Of a stretch of 64,000 nucleotides of DNA, positions 10,251 through 20,377 are shown piece after piece. A model generated the notes under the pieces. It was not told the origin of the DNA. It searched no databases and saw nothing but the letters and a program-made list of their open reading frames with translations. This DNA is from Parasphingopyxis marina (GTDB lineage: Bacteria; Pseudomonadota; Alphaproteobacteria; Sphingomonadales; Sphingomonadaceae), in assembly GCF_014237875.1 (NCBI RefSeq), contig NZ_JACJVJ010000002.1, positions 835,300-899,299 of the forward strand, in the 5' to 3' direction. Every line of letters begins with the position of its first letter. The first letter of the stretch is position 1. The translations under genes and the position numbers were made by a program.

Positions 10251-11378
10251 ATGCGCGCCGAAGCGCAAGCCCATATCGACCAGATCACCCAGGCGCTCGA
10301 CCTGCTCCGCCGCTTTCTCGACTGGGACGTCGCGAACCAGCGGCTGGAAGAGCTCAACGCGAAGGTGGAAGACGCAAGCCTGTGGGACGACCCCAAGGCG
10401 GCGCGCGAGGTCATGCGCGAGCGCGGCCGGCTCGAAAACGCGATCTCCGCCGTGCGCGCGATCAGCCAGGAACGCGACGATGCGGTCGAAATGATCGAAA
10501 TGGCCGAAGCCGAAGGCGACGAAGGGCTCGTCACCGATGCCGAAAAGGCGCTCGCCCAGCTCGCCGAACGCGCCGAACAGGACAAGGTCGAAGCGCTGCT
10601 CGCCGGCGAAGCGGACGCCAACGACACCTATCTCGAAATTCACGCCGGCGCGGGCGGGACCGAAAGCCAGGACTGGGCCGAAATGCTCCAGCGCATGTAC
10701 CAGCGCTGGGCCGAGCGGCGCGGGTACAAGGTGGAGCTGGTCGACTATCATGCGGGCGAACAGGCCGGGATCAAGGGCGCGACGCTGTTGATCAAGGGCG
10801 AGAACGCCTATGGCTATGCCAAGACCGAAAGCGGCGTCCACCGGCTGGTCCGCATCTCGCCCTATGACAGCTCGGCGCGTCGACATACGAGCTTTTCCAG
10901 CGTCTGGGTCTATCCGGTGATCGACGACGACATCGATATCGAGATCAACGAGAGCGAGCTGCGCATCGACACCTATCGCGCGAGCGGATCGGGCGGCCAA
11001 CACGTCAACACCACCGACAGCGCGGTGCGCATCACGCACGAACCGACCGGCATCGTCGTCGCCTCGCAATCGCAGCGTTCGCAGCACAAGAACAAGGCGG
11101 AGGCGATGGGCATGCTGAAGGCCCGGCTCTACGAAGCCGAACTGCGCCGCCGGGAAGAAGAGGCCAACGCCGTCGAAGCCTCCAAGAGCGACATCGGTTG
11201 GGGCAACCAGATCCGCTCCTATGTGCTCCAGCCCTATCAGATGGTGAAAGACCTGCGCACCGGCGTTACCTCCTCCGCCCCGTCCGACGTTCTCGACGGC
11301 GATCTCGACAAGTTCATGGCTGCGGCGCTATCGCAGCGGGTGACAGGGGAAACCGTAGAGGTAGAGGATATCGAGTGA
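10251..11378 (+). CDS. prfB: Peptide chain release factor 2
   Basis: GGQ motif ([21 protein letters not shown]), [27 protein letters not shown]; continuous frame. Confidence 0.95.
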   Translation: MRAEAQAHIDQITQALDLLRRFLDWDVANQRLEELNAKVEDASLWDDPKAAREVMRERGRLENAISAVRAISQERDDAVEMIEMAEAEGDEGLVTDAEKALAQLAERAEQDKVEALLAGEADANDTYLEIHAGAGGTESQDWAEMLQRMYQRWAERRGYKVELVDYHAGEQAGIKGATLLIKGENAYGYAKTESGVHRLVRISPYDSSARRHTSFSSVWVYPVIDDDIDIEINESELRIDTYRASGSGGQHVNTTDSAVRITHEPTGIVVASQSQRSQHKNKAEAMGMLKARLYEAELRRREEEANAVEASKSDIGWGNQIRSYVLQPYQMVKDLRTGVTSSAPSDVLDGDLDKFMAAALSQRVTGETVEVEDIE

Positions 11379-12070
11379 TGCGCGCCGCCGCATGCATGGG
11401 CTTGCTGCTGCTTGCCACCGGCTGCGACGCGTTCGGCGGCGACGAAGGTGGTTTTCCGCCTGCAGACCGCCCGGTCTCCGACATCGTCGCCGCCCAGTTT
11501 CGCGACGAGGAATCGCGCGACCGGGTGAACGAAGCCGATTCCGTGATGGAGATGGCGGCGATCGAGCCGGGCATGACGGTCGCCGATATCGGCGCCGGCA
11601 ACGGCTATTACACGATCCGCCTCGCCCGCCGGGTCGGCGATAGCGGGCGGGTGCTTGCCGAGGATGTGATCGCCGAAACGCGCGACCGGCTGGCCGACCG
11701 TGTGACGCGCGAGCGGCTCGACAATGTCAGCGTGCGGCTCGGCGAATTTTCCGATCCCAAGCTGCCCGAAAACAGCTTCGACCGGATTTTCATGGTCCAT
11801 ATGTATCACGAAATCGAAAGCCCGTACGAGTTTCTCTGGAACATGCGCCCCGCTTTGCGCGACGGTGGCCGGGTCGTCGTCGTCGACGCCAACCGCCCCA
11901 CCAATCGCCACGGCACCCCGCCCGATCTCCTCAATTGCGAATTCGAGGCCGTGGGCTATCGCCGCGTATCCTATACGCCGATGCCGCAGATCGGCGGTTA
12001 TCTGGCGATGTTCGTGCGCGAGGGCGAGCGGCCCGAACCCGGCGATATCGTCGCGTGCGGTCAGGACTGA
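11378..12070 (+). CDS. Class I SAM-dependent methyltransferase, predicted lipoprotein
   Basis: Lipobox (LLLLATGC) and Rossmann motif (VADIGAGNGYYTIRLARRVG). ATG at 11378 overlaps the prfB stop (TGATG). Confidence 0.85.
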   Translation: MRAAACMGLLLLATGCDAFGGDEGGFPPADRPVSDIVAAQFRDEESRDRVNEADSVMEMAAIEPGMTVADIGAGNGYYTIRLARRVGDSGRVLAEDVIAETRDRLADRVTRERLDNVSVRLGEFSDPKLPENSFDRIFMVHMYHEIESPYEFLWNMRPALRDGGRVVVVDANRPTNRHGTPPDLLNCEFEAVGYRRVSYTPMPQIGGYLAMFVREGERPEPGDIVACGQD

Positions 12071-12127
12071 GCCCCCGGCGATCAAAGCGCCGCCGGTCCC
12101 GTAGTCCTTCGGCCCTGCGCCGCGCCG

Positions 12128-12517
12128 CTAAAGCCAGCCCAGATCCCGAAAGCTCGTGAACCCGCCGTTCGATGTCAGGATCAGGTGATCGAAGATGCGG
12201 ATGCTGAGCGGCCGGAGCAGGTCCGCCAGTTTGCGCGTGGTTTCGATATCCGTCTCGCTGGGCGTGGGATCGCCGCTCGGATGGTTGTGCGCAATCATCA
12301 CGGCATGGCCGTCATGCGACAGCGCGTCGTGCACGATCGTGCGCAGCGGCAATATGATCTTGTCGCGGCTGCCCTGCGCCTCGCTGATCGCGACCAGCCG
12401 CCCGTCCGCGCCCAGATGCGCGACCACCGCATGCTCGTAATCGTGCCGCAGCACGAGCGGCGCGAAGAAATCCGCGAAGGCCCGGTCGCCGAACAGGGGC
12501 GATCCTTGCATGCTCAT
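12128..12517 (-). CDS. JAB/MPN+ domain protein (RadC C-terminal-domain-like, stand-alone)
   Basis: [21 protein letters not shown] matches the JAMM HxHx10D motif of RadC-family proteins. Start placed at [10 protein letters not shown] rather than the track's 12610. Confidence 0.8.
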   Translation of the reverse strand: MSMQGSPLFGDRAFADFFAPLVLRHDYEHAVVAHLGADGRLVAISEAQGSRDKIILPLRTIVHDALSHDGHAVMIAHNHPSGDPTPSETDIETTRKLADLLRPLSIRIFDHLILTSNGGFTSFRDLGWL

Positions 12518-12722
12518 CGTGTCTCCGCCCCCCAGCGGATTCGCGGATCGCGAACCGTTCGCACCGGGGATAGCTCGACTGCGCGCAAAGGGACATGGAA
12601 TCGCCTCCATAACCGATCAAAAGCGTAGAAAAATCCGCCGTCATGGCGCCACAAATCCTCCACATCGGATGAAATACGCCCGCTTGGCCGAAGCGCCGCT
12701 CTCCGGCATAAGGGCCGGTACG

Positions 12723-13517
12723 ATGCGGCAATATCTCGATCTCATGCAGCGGATAATCGACGACGGGGCGCGGCAGGACGATCGCACCGGCGTCGGCACC
12801 CATTCGCTGTTCGGCGCCCAGATGCGGTTCGACCTGTCCCAAGGTTTTCCGTTGCTGACGACCAAGAAGCTCCACATCCGTTCGATCATTATCGAGCTGT
12901 TATGGTTTTTGCGCGGCGACACCAATGTCCGCTGGCTGCAGGACCGCAAGGTTTCGATCTGGAACGAATGGGCGCGCGACGATGGCGATCTCGGACCTGT
13001 CTACGGCAAGCAATGGCGCGACTGGGAAGGCCCGGGCGGCGCCCATATCGACCAGATCGCCGAGCTGATCGACGAGATCAAGACCAACCCCGCCTCGCGC
13101 CGCCAGATCGTTTCGGCCTGGAACCCGGCCGATATTCCCAAGATGGCGCTCGCGCCGTGCCACTGCCTGTTTCAGACCCATGTCGCGAATGGCAAGCTCT
13201 CGCTCCAGCTCTACCAAAGAAGCTGCGACATCTTTCTCGGCGTGCCCTTCAACATCGCCAGCTATGCGCTGCTCACCCATATGCTGGCCCAGCAATGCGG
13301 GCTGGAGGTCGGCGACTTCGTCTGGACCGGCGGAGACGTGCATCTCTACACCAACCATCTGGAGCAGGCGCGCACCCAGCTGACGCGCACCCCCGGCCCG
13401 CTGCCGAAGCTCTCCATCCTCCGGGATCCGGGCAGCATCGACGGCTATGAGTATGAGGATTTCGAGATCACCGGTTATCAGGCCGCGCCCCATATCGCGG
13501 CCCCGGTGGCCGTGTGA
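12723..13517 (+). CDS. thyA: Thymidylate synthase
   Basis: [40 protein letters not shown] active-site Cys, [19 protein letters not shown]. Start refined to 12723. Confidence 0.96.
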   Translation: MRQYLDLMQRIIDDGARQDDRTGVGTHSLFGAQMRFDLSQGFPLLTTKKLHIRSIIIELLWFLRGDTNVRWLQDRKVSIWNEWARDDGDLGPVYGKQWRDWEGPGGAHIDQIAELIDEIKTNPASRRQIVSAWNPADIPKMALAPCHCLFQTHVANGKLSLQLYQRSCDIFLGVPFNIASYALLTHMLAQQCGLEVGDFVWTGGDVHLYTNHLEQARTQLTRTPGPLPKLSILRDPGSIDGYEYEDFEITGYQAAPHIAAPVAV

Positions 13518-14008
13518 GCGGCGCCGCCATCACCTTCTATCTCGCCCGCGCCGATAACGGCGTAATCGGGGAGGACGGCGCAATCCCCTGGCGGATCAAG
13601 GGCGAGCAGCGCCGGTTCAAGGACATGACGATGGGCAAACCCATGGTGATGGGCCGCAAGACCTTCGAAAGCTTCCCGGCCCCCCTGCCCGGCCGCCGCC
13701 ATATCGTGCTGACGCGATCGGCGGACTGGGATGCCGAGGGCGCGGAAGCCGTGCACAGCCCCGAAGAGGCGATCCTGCGCGCCGGCTATGTCGACGAGAT
13801 AGCGGTGATCGGCGGCGCGGAAATCTATCGGCTGATGCTGCCCCATGCGGACCGCATCGAACTGACCGAAGTGCATATCGATCCCCAAGGCGATGCCGTC
13901 GTCCCCGATTTTCCCGCAGGCGACTGGGACGAAACGGCGCGGCAGGACTTCCCGGCCGAGGACGGGCAACCGGCCTATAGCTTCGTTACGCTCACGCGCA
14001 GCCGATGA
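13514..14008 (+). CDS. folA: Dihydrofolate reductase (GTG start overlapping the thyA stop)
   Basis: [43 protein letters not shown]; adjacent to thyA. Confidence 0.95.
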   Translation: MSGAAITFYLARADNGVIGEDGAIPWRIKGEQRRFKDMTMGKPMVMGRKTFESFPAPLPGRRHIVLTRSADWDAEGAEAVHSPEEAILRAGYVDEIAVIGGAEIYRLMLPHADRIELTEVHIDPQGDAVVPDFPAGDWDETARQDFPAEDGQPAYSFVTLTRSR

Positions 14009-15174
14009 TCCGCAAGGTCCTGCTCGGCCTGGCATTCCTGATCGCCGTCGCGGCGGCGTTGTTCTTCACCATCGGGCCGATCGTCCTCGAACAGAAACTC
14101 AACACCCGCGCCGATGTCGAGCTGCCGCAAATATCGCCGGAAGCCCGGGCGCTCCATGCCCGGCTCGCCATCGCCGACATGCATGCCGATACCCTGCTCT
14201 GGCGGCGCAGCCTGCTCAGCCGGGCGACGCGGGGCCATGTCGACCTGCCCCGGCTCGAAGCCGGCAATGTCGCGCTCCAGGTCTTTTCCTCGGTCACCCA
14301 GTCGCCGCCCGGCATCAATTACGATTCCAATTCGGCGGAAGACGACACGATAATCTGGGTGGCGATCGCGCAGCTCCAGCCGATCCGCACATGGACCTCG
14401 CTGGTCGAACGCTCGCTCTTCCACGCCGACCGGCTGACCCGGTTCGAGGCCGAGAGCGAGGGGCGTCTCAGGATCGTGCGCACCCGCGCCGATATCGACC
14501 GACTGCTCGCCGATCGCCTGCGCGGCGAAGCGGTTACCGGCGCGCTGCTTTCGGTCGAGGGGCTGCACAATCTGGACGGCGATGCCGGCAATCTCGACCG
14601 GCTGTTCAACGCCGGCTTCAGGATGGCGAGCCCGACCCATTTCTTCGACAACCGGCTCGGTGGATCGATGCATGGCGAGGAAAAAGGCGGGCTCACGGAT
14701 TTCGGGCGCGCAATTGTCCGGGCCATGGAGCAGCGGCGGATGATCGTCGATATCGCCCATGCCAGCCCGGCGATGGTCGACGATATCCTCGCCATGGCGA
14801 CGCGCCCGGTGGTTTCGAGCCATGGCGGCGTGCAGGCGGTGTGCGACGTCAACCGCAACCTTACCGACGACCAGATCACGATGATCGCAACCACCGGCGG
14901 CGTCATCGGCATCGGCTATTGGGACGGAGCGATCTGTTCCGCCGATCCGCAGGATGTCGTCGCCTCGATCCTTCATGTTCGCGGTCTTGTCGGCATCGAG
15001 CATGTCGGCCTCGGTTCCGATTTCGACGGATCGACGACGGTACCCTTCGACACGTCCGAGCTTGCTGTCGTCACGCAGCTGCTGATGGATGCCGGGCTTT
15101 CGGAGGGCGAGATCGCGGCGGTGATGGGCGGCAATGTTATCCGGCTGCTGCGGAACAATCTGCCGCGCGGTTGA
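14005..15174 (+). CDS. Membrane dipeptidase (M19 family)
   Basis: IADMHADTLLW, SVEGLHNLDGD, IVDIAHASPAMVDDIL, PVVSSHGG, GSDFDGSTTVP motifs. Confidence 0.92.
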   Translation: MIRKVLLGLAFLIAVAAALFFTIGPIVLEQKLNTRADVELPQISPEARALHARLAIADMHADTLLWRRSLLSRATRGHVDLPRLEAGNVALQVFSSVTQSPPGINYDSNSAEDDTIIWVAIAQLQPIRTWTSLVERSLFHADRLTRFEAESEGRLRIVRTRADIDRLLADRLRGEAVTGALLSVEGLHNLDGDAGNLDRLFNAGFRMASPTHFFDNRLGGSMHGEEKGGLTDFGRAIVRAMEQRRMIVDIAHASPAMVDDILAMATRPVVSSHGGVQAVCDVNRNLTDDQITMIATTGGVIGIGYWDGAICSADPQDVVASILHVRGLVGIEHVGLGSDFDGSTTVPFDTSELAVVTQLLMDAGLSEGEIAAVMGGNVIRLLRNNLPRG

Positions 15175-15221
15175 AATATGGCCGATTGCCGCACCCTTCG
15201 CCCTTTCCTATAGGCTGACCC

Positions 15222-16157
15222 ATGGAACGGCTCTTCCATCGCCACCGCGTGTCCGATGCCCTGCGCGGAGCCGTGATCGCGCTCGGCAATTTCGATGGCT
15301 TCCACCGGGGCCACCAGGCGGTCGTCGGCCGCGCCGTCCGCCATGCCGCCGACGAGAAGCGCCCGGTAATCGTCGCCACCTTCGATCCGCATCCGGTGCG
15401 CCATTTCCATCCCCATGTGCCGCCCTTCCGCCTGACCAGCCTCGACCAGCGCGAGCGGCTGTTCGCCGAAGCCGGGGCCGATGCGATGATGGTTTTCGAA
15501 TTCGGCGACGAGTTGGCCAATACGACGGCCGGCGATTTCATCGAGGATATCCTGCTGGATCGCTTCGGCGTCGCCGGGGTCGTTACCGGCAATGATTTCA
15601 TCTTCGGCAAGGGACGCGAGGGCGATGTCGTGATGCTGGCCGAACAGGCGCAGCGCCACGGCTTCTTCACCGAGATCGCGGCCCCGGTGACCGACGGCGA
15701 GGAAATCGTCTCCTCCAGCCGCATCCGCGACGCGCTGAAAGAGGGCGATTGCGAAACCGCGACCCACCTCCTCACCCGGCCCTTCACCATCGAAGGCATT
15801 GTCGAGCATGGCGCGAAGAATGGCCGCGCGCTCGGCTATCCCACCGCCAATCTCCGCCTCGGCGCCTATATCCGCCCCCGATACGGCATCTACGCCGTGC
15901 GCGGGCGCTTGCCGGGCGGCCGGACGGTGGACGGCGCGGCGAACCTTGGCATCCGCCCCAGCTTCGATCCGCCCGAGGAATTGCTGGAGCCCTATTTCTT
16001 CGATTTCTCCGGCGATCTGTACGGCCAGCCTATCGAGGTCGAGCTTGTCAGCTATCTGCGCGGCGAGGAAAAATTCGACGATCTCGACGCGCTGAAAGCC
16101 CAGATGGCCAAGGATTGCGAAGAGGCCGAAAGGCGGCTGACCCGGCACCGGCTGTAA
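15222..16157 (+). CDS. ribF: Bifunctional riboflavin kinase/FAD synthetase
   Basis: IALGNFDGFHRGHQAVV nucleotidyltransferase motif, SSSRIRDALKEGD, GYPTANL kinase motif. Confidence 0.95.
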   Translation: MERLFHRHRVSDALRGAVIALGNFDGFHRGHQAVVGRAVRHAADEKRPVIVATFDPHPVRHFHPHVPPFRLTSLDQRERLFAEAGADAMMVFEFGDELANTTAGDFIEDILLDRFGVAGVVTGNDFIFGKGREGDVVMLAEQAQRHGFFTEIAAPVTDGEEIVSSSRIRDALKEGDCETATHLLTRPFTIEGIVEHGAKNGRALGYPTANLRLGAYIRPRYGIYAVRGRLPGGRTVDGAANLGIRPSFDPPEELLEPYFFDFSGDLYGQPIEVELVSYLRGEEKFDDLDALKAQMAKDCEEAERRLTRHRL

Positions 16158-16158
16158 A

Positions 16159-16330
16159 GCCTTCTCCCATGGGGAGAAGGATACGGAGCCTCGCAGGCTT
16201 GTCCCGCTAGGCAAAGTTGGATGAGGGGCTATGCCCGCCCGATACGGCAGACCCCCTCACCCAGCTTCACCTGGGCTCGTACCTCGCCAAGGTTCCGCAT
16301 CCCTCTCCCTATGGGAGAGGGGAATATGGC
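16159..16330. repeat. REP/MITE-like intergenic inverted-repeat element
   Basis: CCTTCTCCC-atg-GGGAGAAGG near 16160-16180 and CCCTCTCCC-tat-GGGAGAGGG near 16301-16321. The inner halves (ggatacggagcct...ggatgagggg / cccctcaccca...ggttccgcatcc) are imperfect inverse copies. Confidence 0.75.
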
Positions 16331-16366
16331 TAGACGCCCCCGCCCATCCCCCTTACATCGCCCGCA

Positions 16367-19264
16367 ATGTCAGACCAGACCGATTATAGAGACACGGTTT
16401 TCCTCCCGAAAACCGACTTCCCGATGAAGGCGGGGCTCGCCAACAAGGAGCCCGGCATCCTTGCCGCGTGGGAGGAAGCGGGGCTCTATGAAAAGCTGCG
16501 CGAGGCGCGCGCGGGCCGCGAGAAATTCCTGCTCCATGACGGCCCGCCCTATGCCAATGGCAATATCCATATCGGCCATGCGCTGAACAAGATCCTGAAG
16601 GATCTCGTCGTCCGCACGCAAACCCTGCTGGGCAAGGACGTGCCCTATGTGCCGGGCTGGGATTGCCACGGCCTGCCGATCGAATGGAAGATCGAGGAGC
16701 AATACCGCAAGAAAAAGCGGAACAAGGACGAGGTGCCTTCCGCCGAGTTCCGCGCCGAATGCCGCGCCTATGCGGCCAATTGGGTCGATGTGCAGCGCGA
16801 GGAGTTCAAGCGGCTCGGCGTGATGGGCGAATGGGACAAGCCGTACCTCACCATGGATTTCGACGCCGAGGCGGTGATCGTCGAGGAATTCCTGAAATTC
16901 TGCGAGAGCGGACAGGTCTATCGCGGCGCGAAACCGGTGATGTGGTCGCCGGTAGAGAAGACCGCGCTGGCCGAGGCCGAGGTCGAGTATCAGGATATCA
17001 CCTCGACGCAGATCGACGTGGCGTTCGAGATCACGGAAGCTCCACATGCCTCTGGTCTTGTTGGAAAACATGTTGCGGTGTGGACCACAACTCCTTGGAC
17101 GATTCCGGTCAATCAGGCTTTGGCCTTCAACCCCGATGCGGATTACGTCGTGCTCAATTGCGTGAACGTGCCGGGGGGCAACATAGATATCATCGTAGCC
17201 CGCGAGCTGGTGGGAGAATTCTGCAAACGGTCAGGAATTCCCCGGCCCGTCGAATATGGCGGCGATTACTATCTTGGCGCTGATGGATATGAGGATTGCC
17301 CTTACTCTGCCGTAGCTGAACCCACTCATGCATTTCTTGGAGAAAGCGGTTTCGACGAAGGCGGAGACGGATATAGCTTCAAGGGACGAGCCTTTGAGGG
17401 AGCCATCGCCCGCCATCCGATGCACCATCTCGGCGGTTTCTACGCCCAGCCCCGCCCCTTCCTGCCCGGCGACTTCGTGACGACCGATGCGGGTACGGGC
17501 CTCGTCCATATGGCGCCCGATCATGGCGAGGACGATTTCCTGCTGTGCAAGGCCAACGGCATCGAGCCGGTCTTCGCGGTCGAGGATGACGGCGTGTATC
17601 GCGATGACTGGCTTTGGCTGCCGCGCGGCGACGAGCGGATGGGCTCGGTCATCAACAAGACGTTCAACTCGGCCGAGGGGCCGATCTGTTCGGACTTGCG
17701 CGAAGCTGGCGGCCTGCTCTCGGCCAGCGACGATTTCCAGCACAGCTATCCGCACAGCTGGCGCTCCAAGGCCAAGGTGATCTTTCGCTGCACGCCGCAA
17801 TGGTTCGTGCGGATGGATGAGAAACTGGAAAGCGGCAGCACCTTGCGCGAAACCGCGCTTTCCGAGATCGACAAGACTCGCTTCGTCCCCGAGCGCGGCC
17901 GCAACCGGTTGCACGCGATGGTCGAGGGGCGGCCCGACTGGGTGCTTTCGCGCCAGCGCGCCTGGGGCGTGCCGATCACCCTCTATGTCGACAAAGACGG
18001 CAATTATCTCGACGATCCCGAGGTCAACAAACGCATCGTGGACGCGGTGCGCGAGGGCGGCGCCGATGCCTGGTTCGCCGCCGATCATCAGGCGCTGCTC
18101 GGCAATGCGTATAATCTGGACGATTACGAGATCGTCACGGACATTCTCGACGTCTGGTTCGACAGCGGTTCTACCCATGCCTTCGTGCTGGAGAGCGGCA
18201 AATGGCCGAACCTCTCCTCGCCCGCCGACCTGTATCTCGAAGGATCGGACCAGCATCGCGGCTGGTTCCAGTCGAGCCTGCTCGAAAGCTGCGGCACGCG
18301 CGGCCGCGCGCCCTATCACCAGCTGCTGACCCACGGCATGACGCTCGATTCCAAGGGCCTCAAAATGTCGAAAAGCATCGGCAACACGCTCGATCCGCAA
18401 AAGATCATCGACGTCAACGGCGCGGATATCCTGCGGCTCTGGGTGTCGAGCGTCGATTATACCGACGATCACCGGATCGGCGACGAGATCCTGAAAGGCG
18501 TGACCGACACCTATCGCAAGCTGCGGAACAGTTTTCGGTATATGCTGGGCGCGCTCGGCGATTTCGACGAGGCCGAACGCGTGGATATGGCCGATATGCC
18601 CGAGCTGGAGCGCTATGTGCTGCACCTGCTCGCCGAGCTCGACGCCGAGCTGAAGGAGGCGGTGAACGACTATGCCTTCAACCGCTATGTCCGCGCGCTG
18701 ACCGATTTCGCGAACGAGGACCTTTCGGCCTTCTTCTTCGATATCCGCAAGGACAGCCTCTATTGCGACGCGCCGTCTGACGCGAAGCGCCGCGCCTATC
18801 GCACCGTGCTCGACACGCTGTTCCAGGCGCTCGTGCGCTATGCCGCGCCGGTTCTGTGCTTCACGGCGGAAGAGGTGTGGAAGACGCGCTATCCGTGTGC
18901 GGATTCTGTGCATCTGGAGGATTGGCCGGACGTCGATGATAGCTGGCGCGACGAGGCGCTGGGCGGCAAGTGGAATAGGATCCGTTCAGCCCGTGAACAG
19001 GTGACGGAAGCTATAGAGCCTTTGCGGCGCGACAAGGTGATCCGGTCCAGCCTCGAGGCCGAAGTCTCCATGCCGAAACTGGACGAGATGGATGCGGATG
19101 CCTTTGCGGAGATCTGCATCGTCGCGAACATTCACTATGAAGGCGATGCCATCCTCGTGACCAAGACCGACCGCCACAAATGCGGCCGCTGCTGGCGCCT
19201 TCTTCCCGAGGTCGAAGAGGATGGCGGGCTATGCGCACGCTGTTCGGAGGTCGTCAGTGGCTAG
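16367..19264 (+). CDS. ileS: Isoleucyl-tRNA synthetase
   Basis: DGPPYANGNIHIGHALNKILKD (HIGH), KMSKSIGNTLDP (KMSKS), VWTTTPWTIPVNQALA, C-terminal Cys4 zinc motif (CGRCWRLLPEV...LCARC). Confidence 0.97.
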   Translation: MSDQTDYRDTVFLPKTDFPMKAGLANKEPGILAAWEEAGLYEKLREARAGREKFLLHDGPPYANGNIHIGHALNKILKDLVVRTQTLLGKDVPYVPGWDCHGLPIEWKIEEQYRKKKRNKDEVPSAEFRAECRAYAANWVDVQREEFKRLGVMGEWDKPYLTMDFDAEAVIVEEFLKFCESGQVYRGAKPVMWSPVEKTALAEAEVEYQDITSTQIDVAFEITEAPHASGLVGKHVAVWTTTPWTIPVNQALAFNPDADYVVLNCVNVPGGNIDIIVARELVGEFCKRSGIPRPVEYGGDYYLGADGYEDCPYSAVAEPTHAFLGESGFDEGGDGYSFKGRAFEGAIARHPMHHLGGFYAQPRPFLPGDFVTTDAGTGLVHMAPDHGEDDFLLCKANGIEPVFAVEDDGVYRDDWLWLPRGDERMGSVINKTFNSAEGPICSDLREAGGLLSASDDFQHSYPHSWRSKAKVIFRCTPQWFVRMDEKLESGSTLRETALSEIDKTRFVPERGRNRLHAMVEGRPDWVLSRQRAWGVPITLYVDKDGNYLDDPEVNKRIVDAVREGGADAWFAADHQALLGNAYNLDDYEIVTDILDVWFDSGSTHAFVLESGKWPNLSSPADLYLEGSDQHRGWFQSSLLESCGTRGRAPYHQLLTHGMTLDSKGLKMSKSIGNTLDPQKIIDVNGADILRLWVSSVDYTDDHRIGDEILKGVTDTYRKLRNSFRYMLGALGDFDEAERVDMADMPELERYVLHLLAELDAELKEAVNDYAFNRYVRALTDFANEDLSAFFFDIRKDSLYCDAPSDAKRRAYRTVLDTLFQALVRYAAPVLCFTAEEVWKTRYPCADSVHLEDWPDVDDSWRDEALGGKWNRIRSAREQVTEAIEPLRRDKVIRSSLEAEVSMPKLDEMDADAFAEICIVANIHYEGDAILVTKTDRHKCGRCWRLLPEVEEDGGLCARCSEVVSG

Positions 19265-19281
19265 CGCGCTTACCCCCGACC

Positions 19282-19303
19282 TGTGTCAACCAGTGTCAAC
19301 CGG
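19282..19303 (+). repeat. 22-bp element copy 1 (TGTGTCAACCAGTGTCAACCGG)
   Basis: Exact reverse complement of 43005-43026; composed of two near-identical 10-mers; 17 nt after the ileS stop. Confidence 0.85.
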
Positions 19304-19315
19304 GGCACGCGCGGC

Positions 19316-19831
19316 ATGAGCGAAAACAGGCGCTTAACGCGCACTACCATGATCGGCTATGTGCTCGCGGCGGCGATCTTCCTGATCGACCAGGTTTCGA
19401 AATACTGGATCATCGCGTTGATCCAGCTGCCCCAGCGCGGGCAGATCGAGCTGCTCTCGATCCTCAATTTCACCTGGGTCGAAAATCGCGGCGTTTCGCT
19501 GGGCATGCTGACCGCCTCGTCCGATACGCAGCGCTGGCTGCTGGTCGGGCTGACGGGCGCTATCTCGCTGGGCGTGATCGTCTGGATCTGGCGCGAGAAG
19601 CGGGTGCAGGATGTGTTCGCGCTCGGCCTCGTGCTCGGCGGCGCGATCGGCAATCTCTCCGATCGCATCCGCTACGGCTATGTCGCCGATTTTATCGATT
19701 TGCACTTCGGGGACTTTCAGCCCTTTTTGGTCTTCAATGTCGCGGACGCGGCGATTACCATAGGGGTAGTGATTTTGGTGTTGCGGGCTTTTCTGCTACG
19801 CGAAAAACCCGAACCGGTGGAGACAGAGTAA
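19316..19831 (+). CDS. lspA: Lipoprotein signal peptidase
   Basis: FLIDQVSKYWI, NFTWVENRGVSLGML, GGAIGNLSDRIRYGYVADFIDL, FNVADAAITIGV. Confidence 0.95.
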   Translation: MSENRRLTRTTMIGYVLAAAIFLIDQVSKYWIIALIQLPQRGQIELLSILNFTWVENRGVSLGMLTASSDTQRWLLVGLTGAISLGVIVWIWREKRVQDVFALGLVLGGAIGNLSDRIRYGYVADFIDLHFGDFQPFLVFNVADAAITIGVVILVLRAFLLREKPEPVETE

Positions 19832-19832
19832 T

Positions 19833-20246
19833 ATGCGTAAATTTGCGGTGGCGACGAGCCTGATTGTCATGGGCGCGAGCCTTACGGCATGCGGCGTTTT
19901 CAGCGGAAGCCGGGATCGTCCTGACGAATTTCTCGTGTCGCGTTCTGCGCCGCTGGTCATTCCGCCCGATTTCGCGCTGACCCCGCCGCGCCCCGGTGAG
20001 CCGGCCGCGCGCGGCGCGGATTCGAGCACCCAGGCGCTGCAGGCGATGTTCGGCGGCCCCGCCCCGCGCAGCGCCTCCGAAAACGCGCTGCTCCAGGCAG
20101 CCGATCCCGAAAATGCGCGGCCCGGCATCCGCAGCAATGTCGGCGATCCCGAGACGCAGGCCGTCGATTACGGGCAGACCACGCGCGACATCGTCAACGC
20201 GCCGGAGGGGGATGCCCCCGAAGCGACGGTTTCCACGCCGCAATAA
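19833..20246 (+). CDS. DUF3035 lipoprotein (BamF-like)
   Basis: Lipobox (ASLTACG); RPDEFLVSRSAPLVIPPDFALTPPRPGEP typical of alphaproteobacterial DUF3035 proteins. Confidence 0.8.
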   Translation: MRKFAVATSLIVMGASLTACGVFSGSRDRPDEFLVSRSAPLVIPPDFALTPPRPGEPAARGADSSTQALQAMFGGPAPRSASENALLQAADPENARPGIRSNVGDPETQAVDYGQTTRDIVNAPEGDAPEATVSTPQ

Positions 20247-20303
20247 CGATTTCTTGATGGCCGGGCGCACAAGCGCCGCCCGTCCCTCTTTTCCGGAAAA
20301 AGC

Positions 20304-20339
20304 AGAGCCGACGCAGCGAATAAACGCTGCGCCGGCTCT
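20304..20339 (-). terminator. Rho-independent terminator of the TorF-like gene
   Basis: 15-bp stem with one mismatch (agagccgacgcagcg / cgctgcgccggctct), 6-nt loop, followed on the minus strand by GCTTTTTCC; lies just downstream of the minus-strand stop at 20378. Confidence 0.8.
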
Positions 20340-20377
20340 TCGCGTGACGAAAGGGTAAGTCTACGCGGCGCTGAAAG

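Noticed and set aside
17231-18913. 560-aa minus-strand ORF inside ileS
   Set aside because: Antisense shadow; IleRS motifs run continuously on the plus strand.
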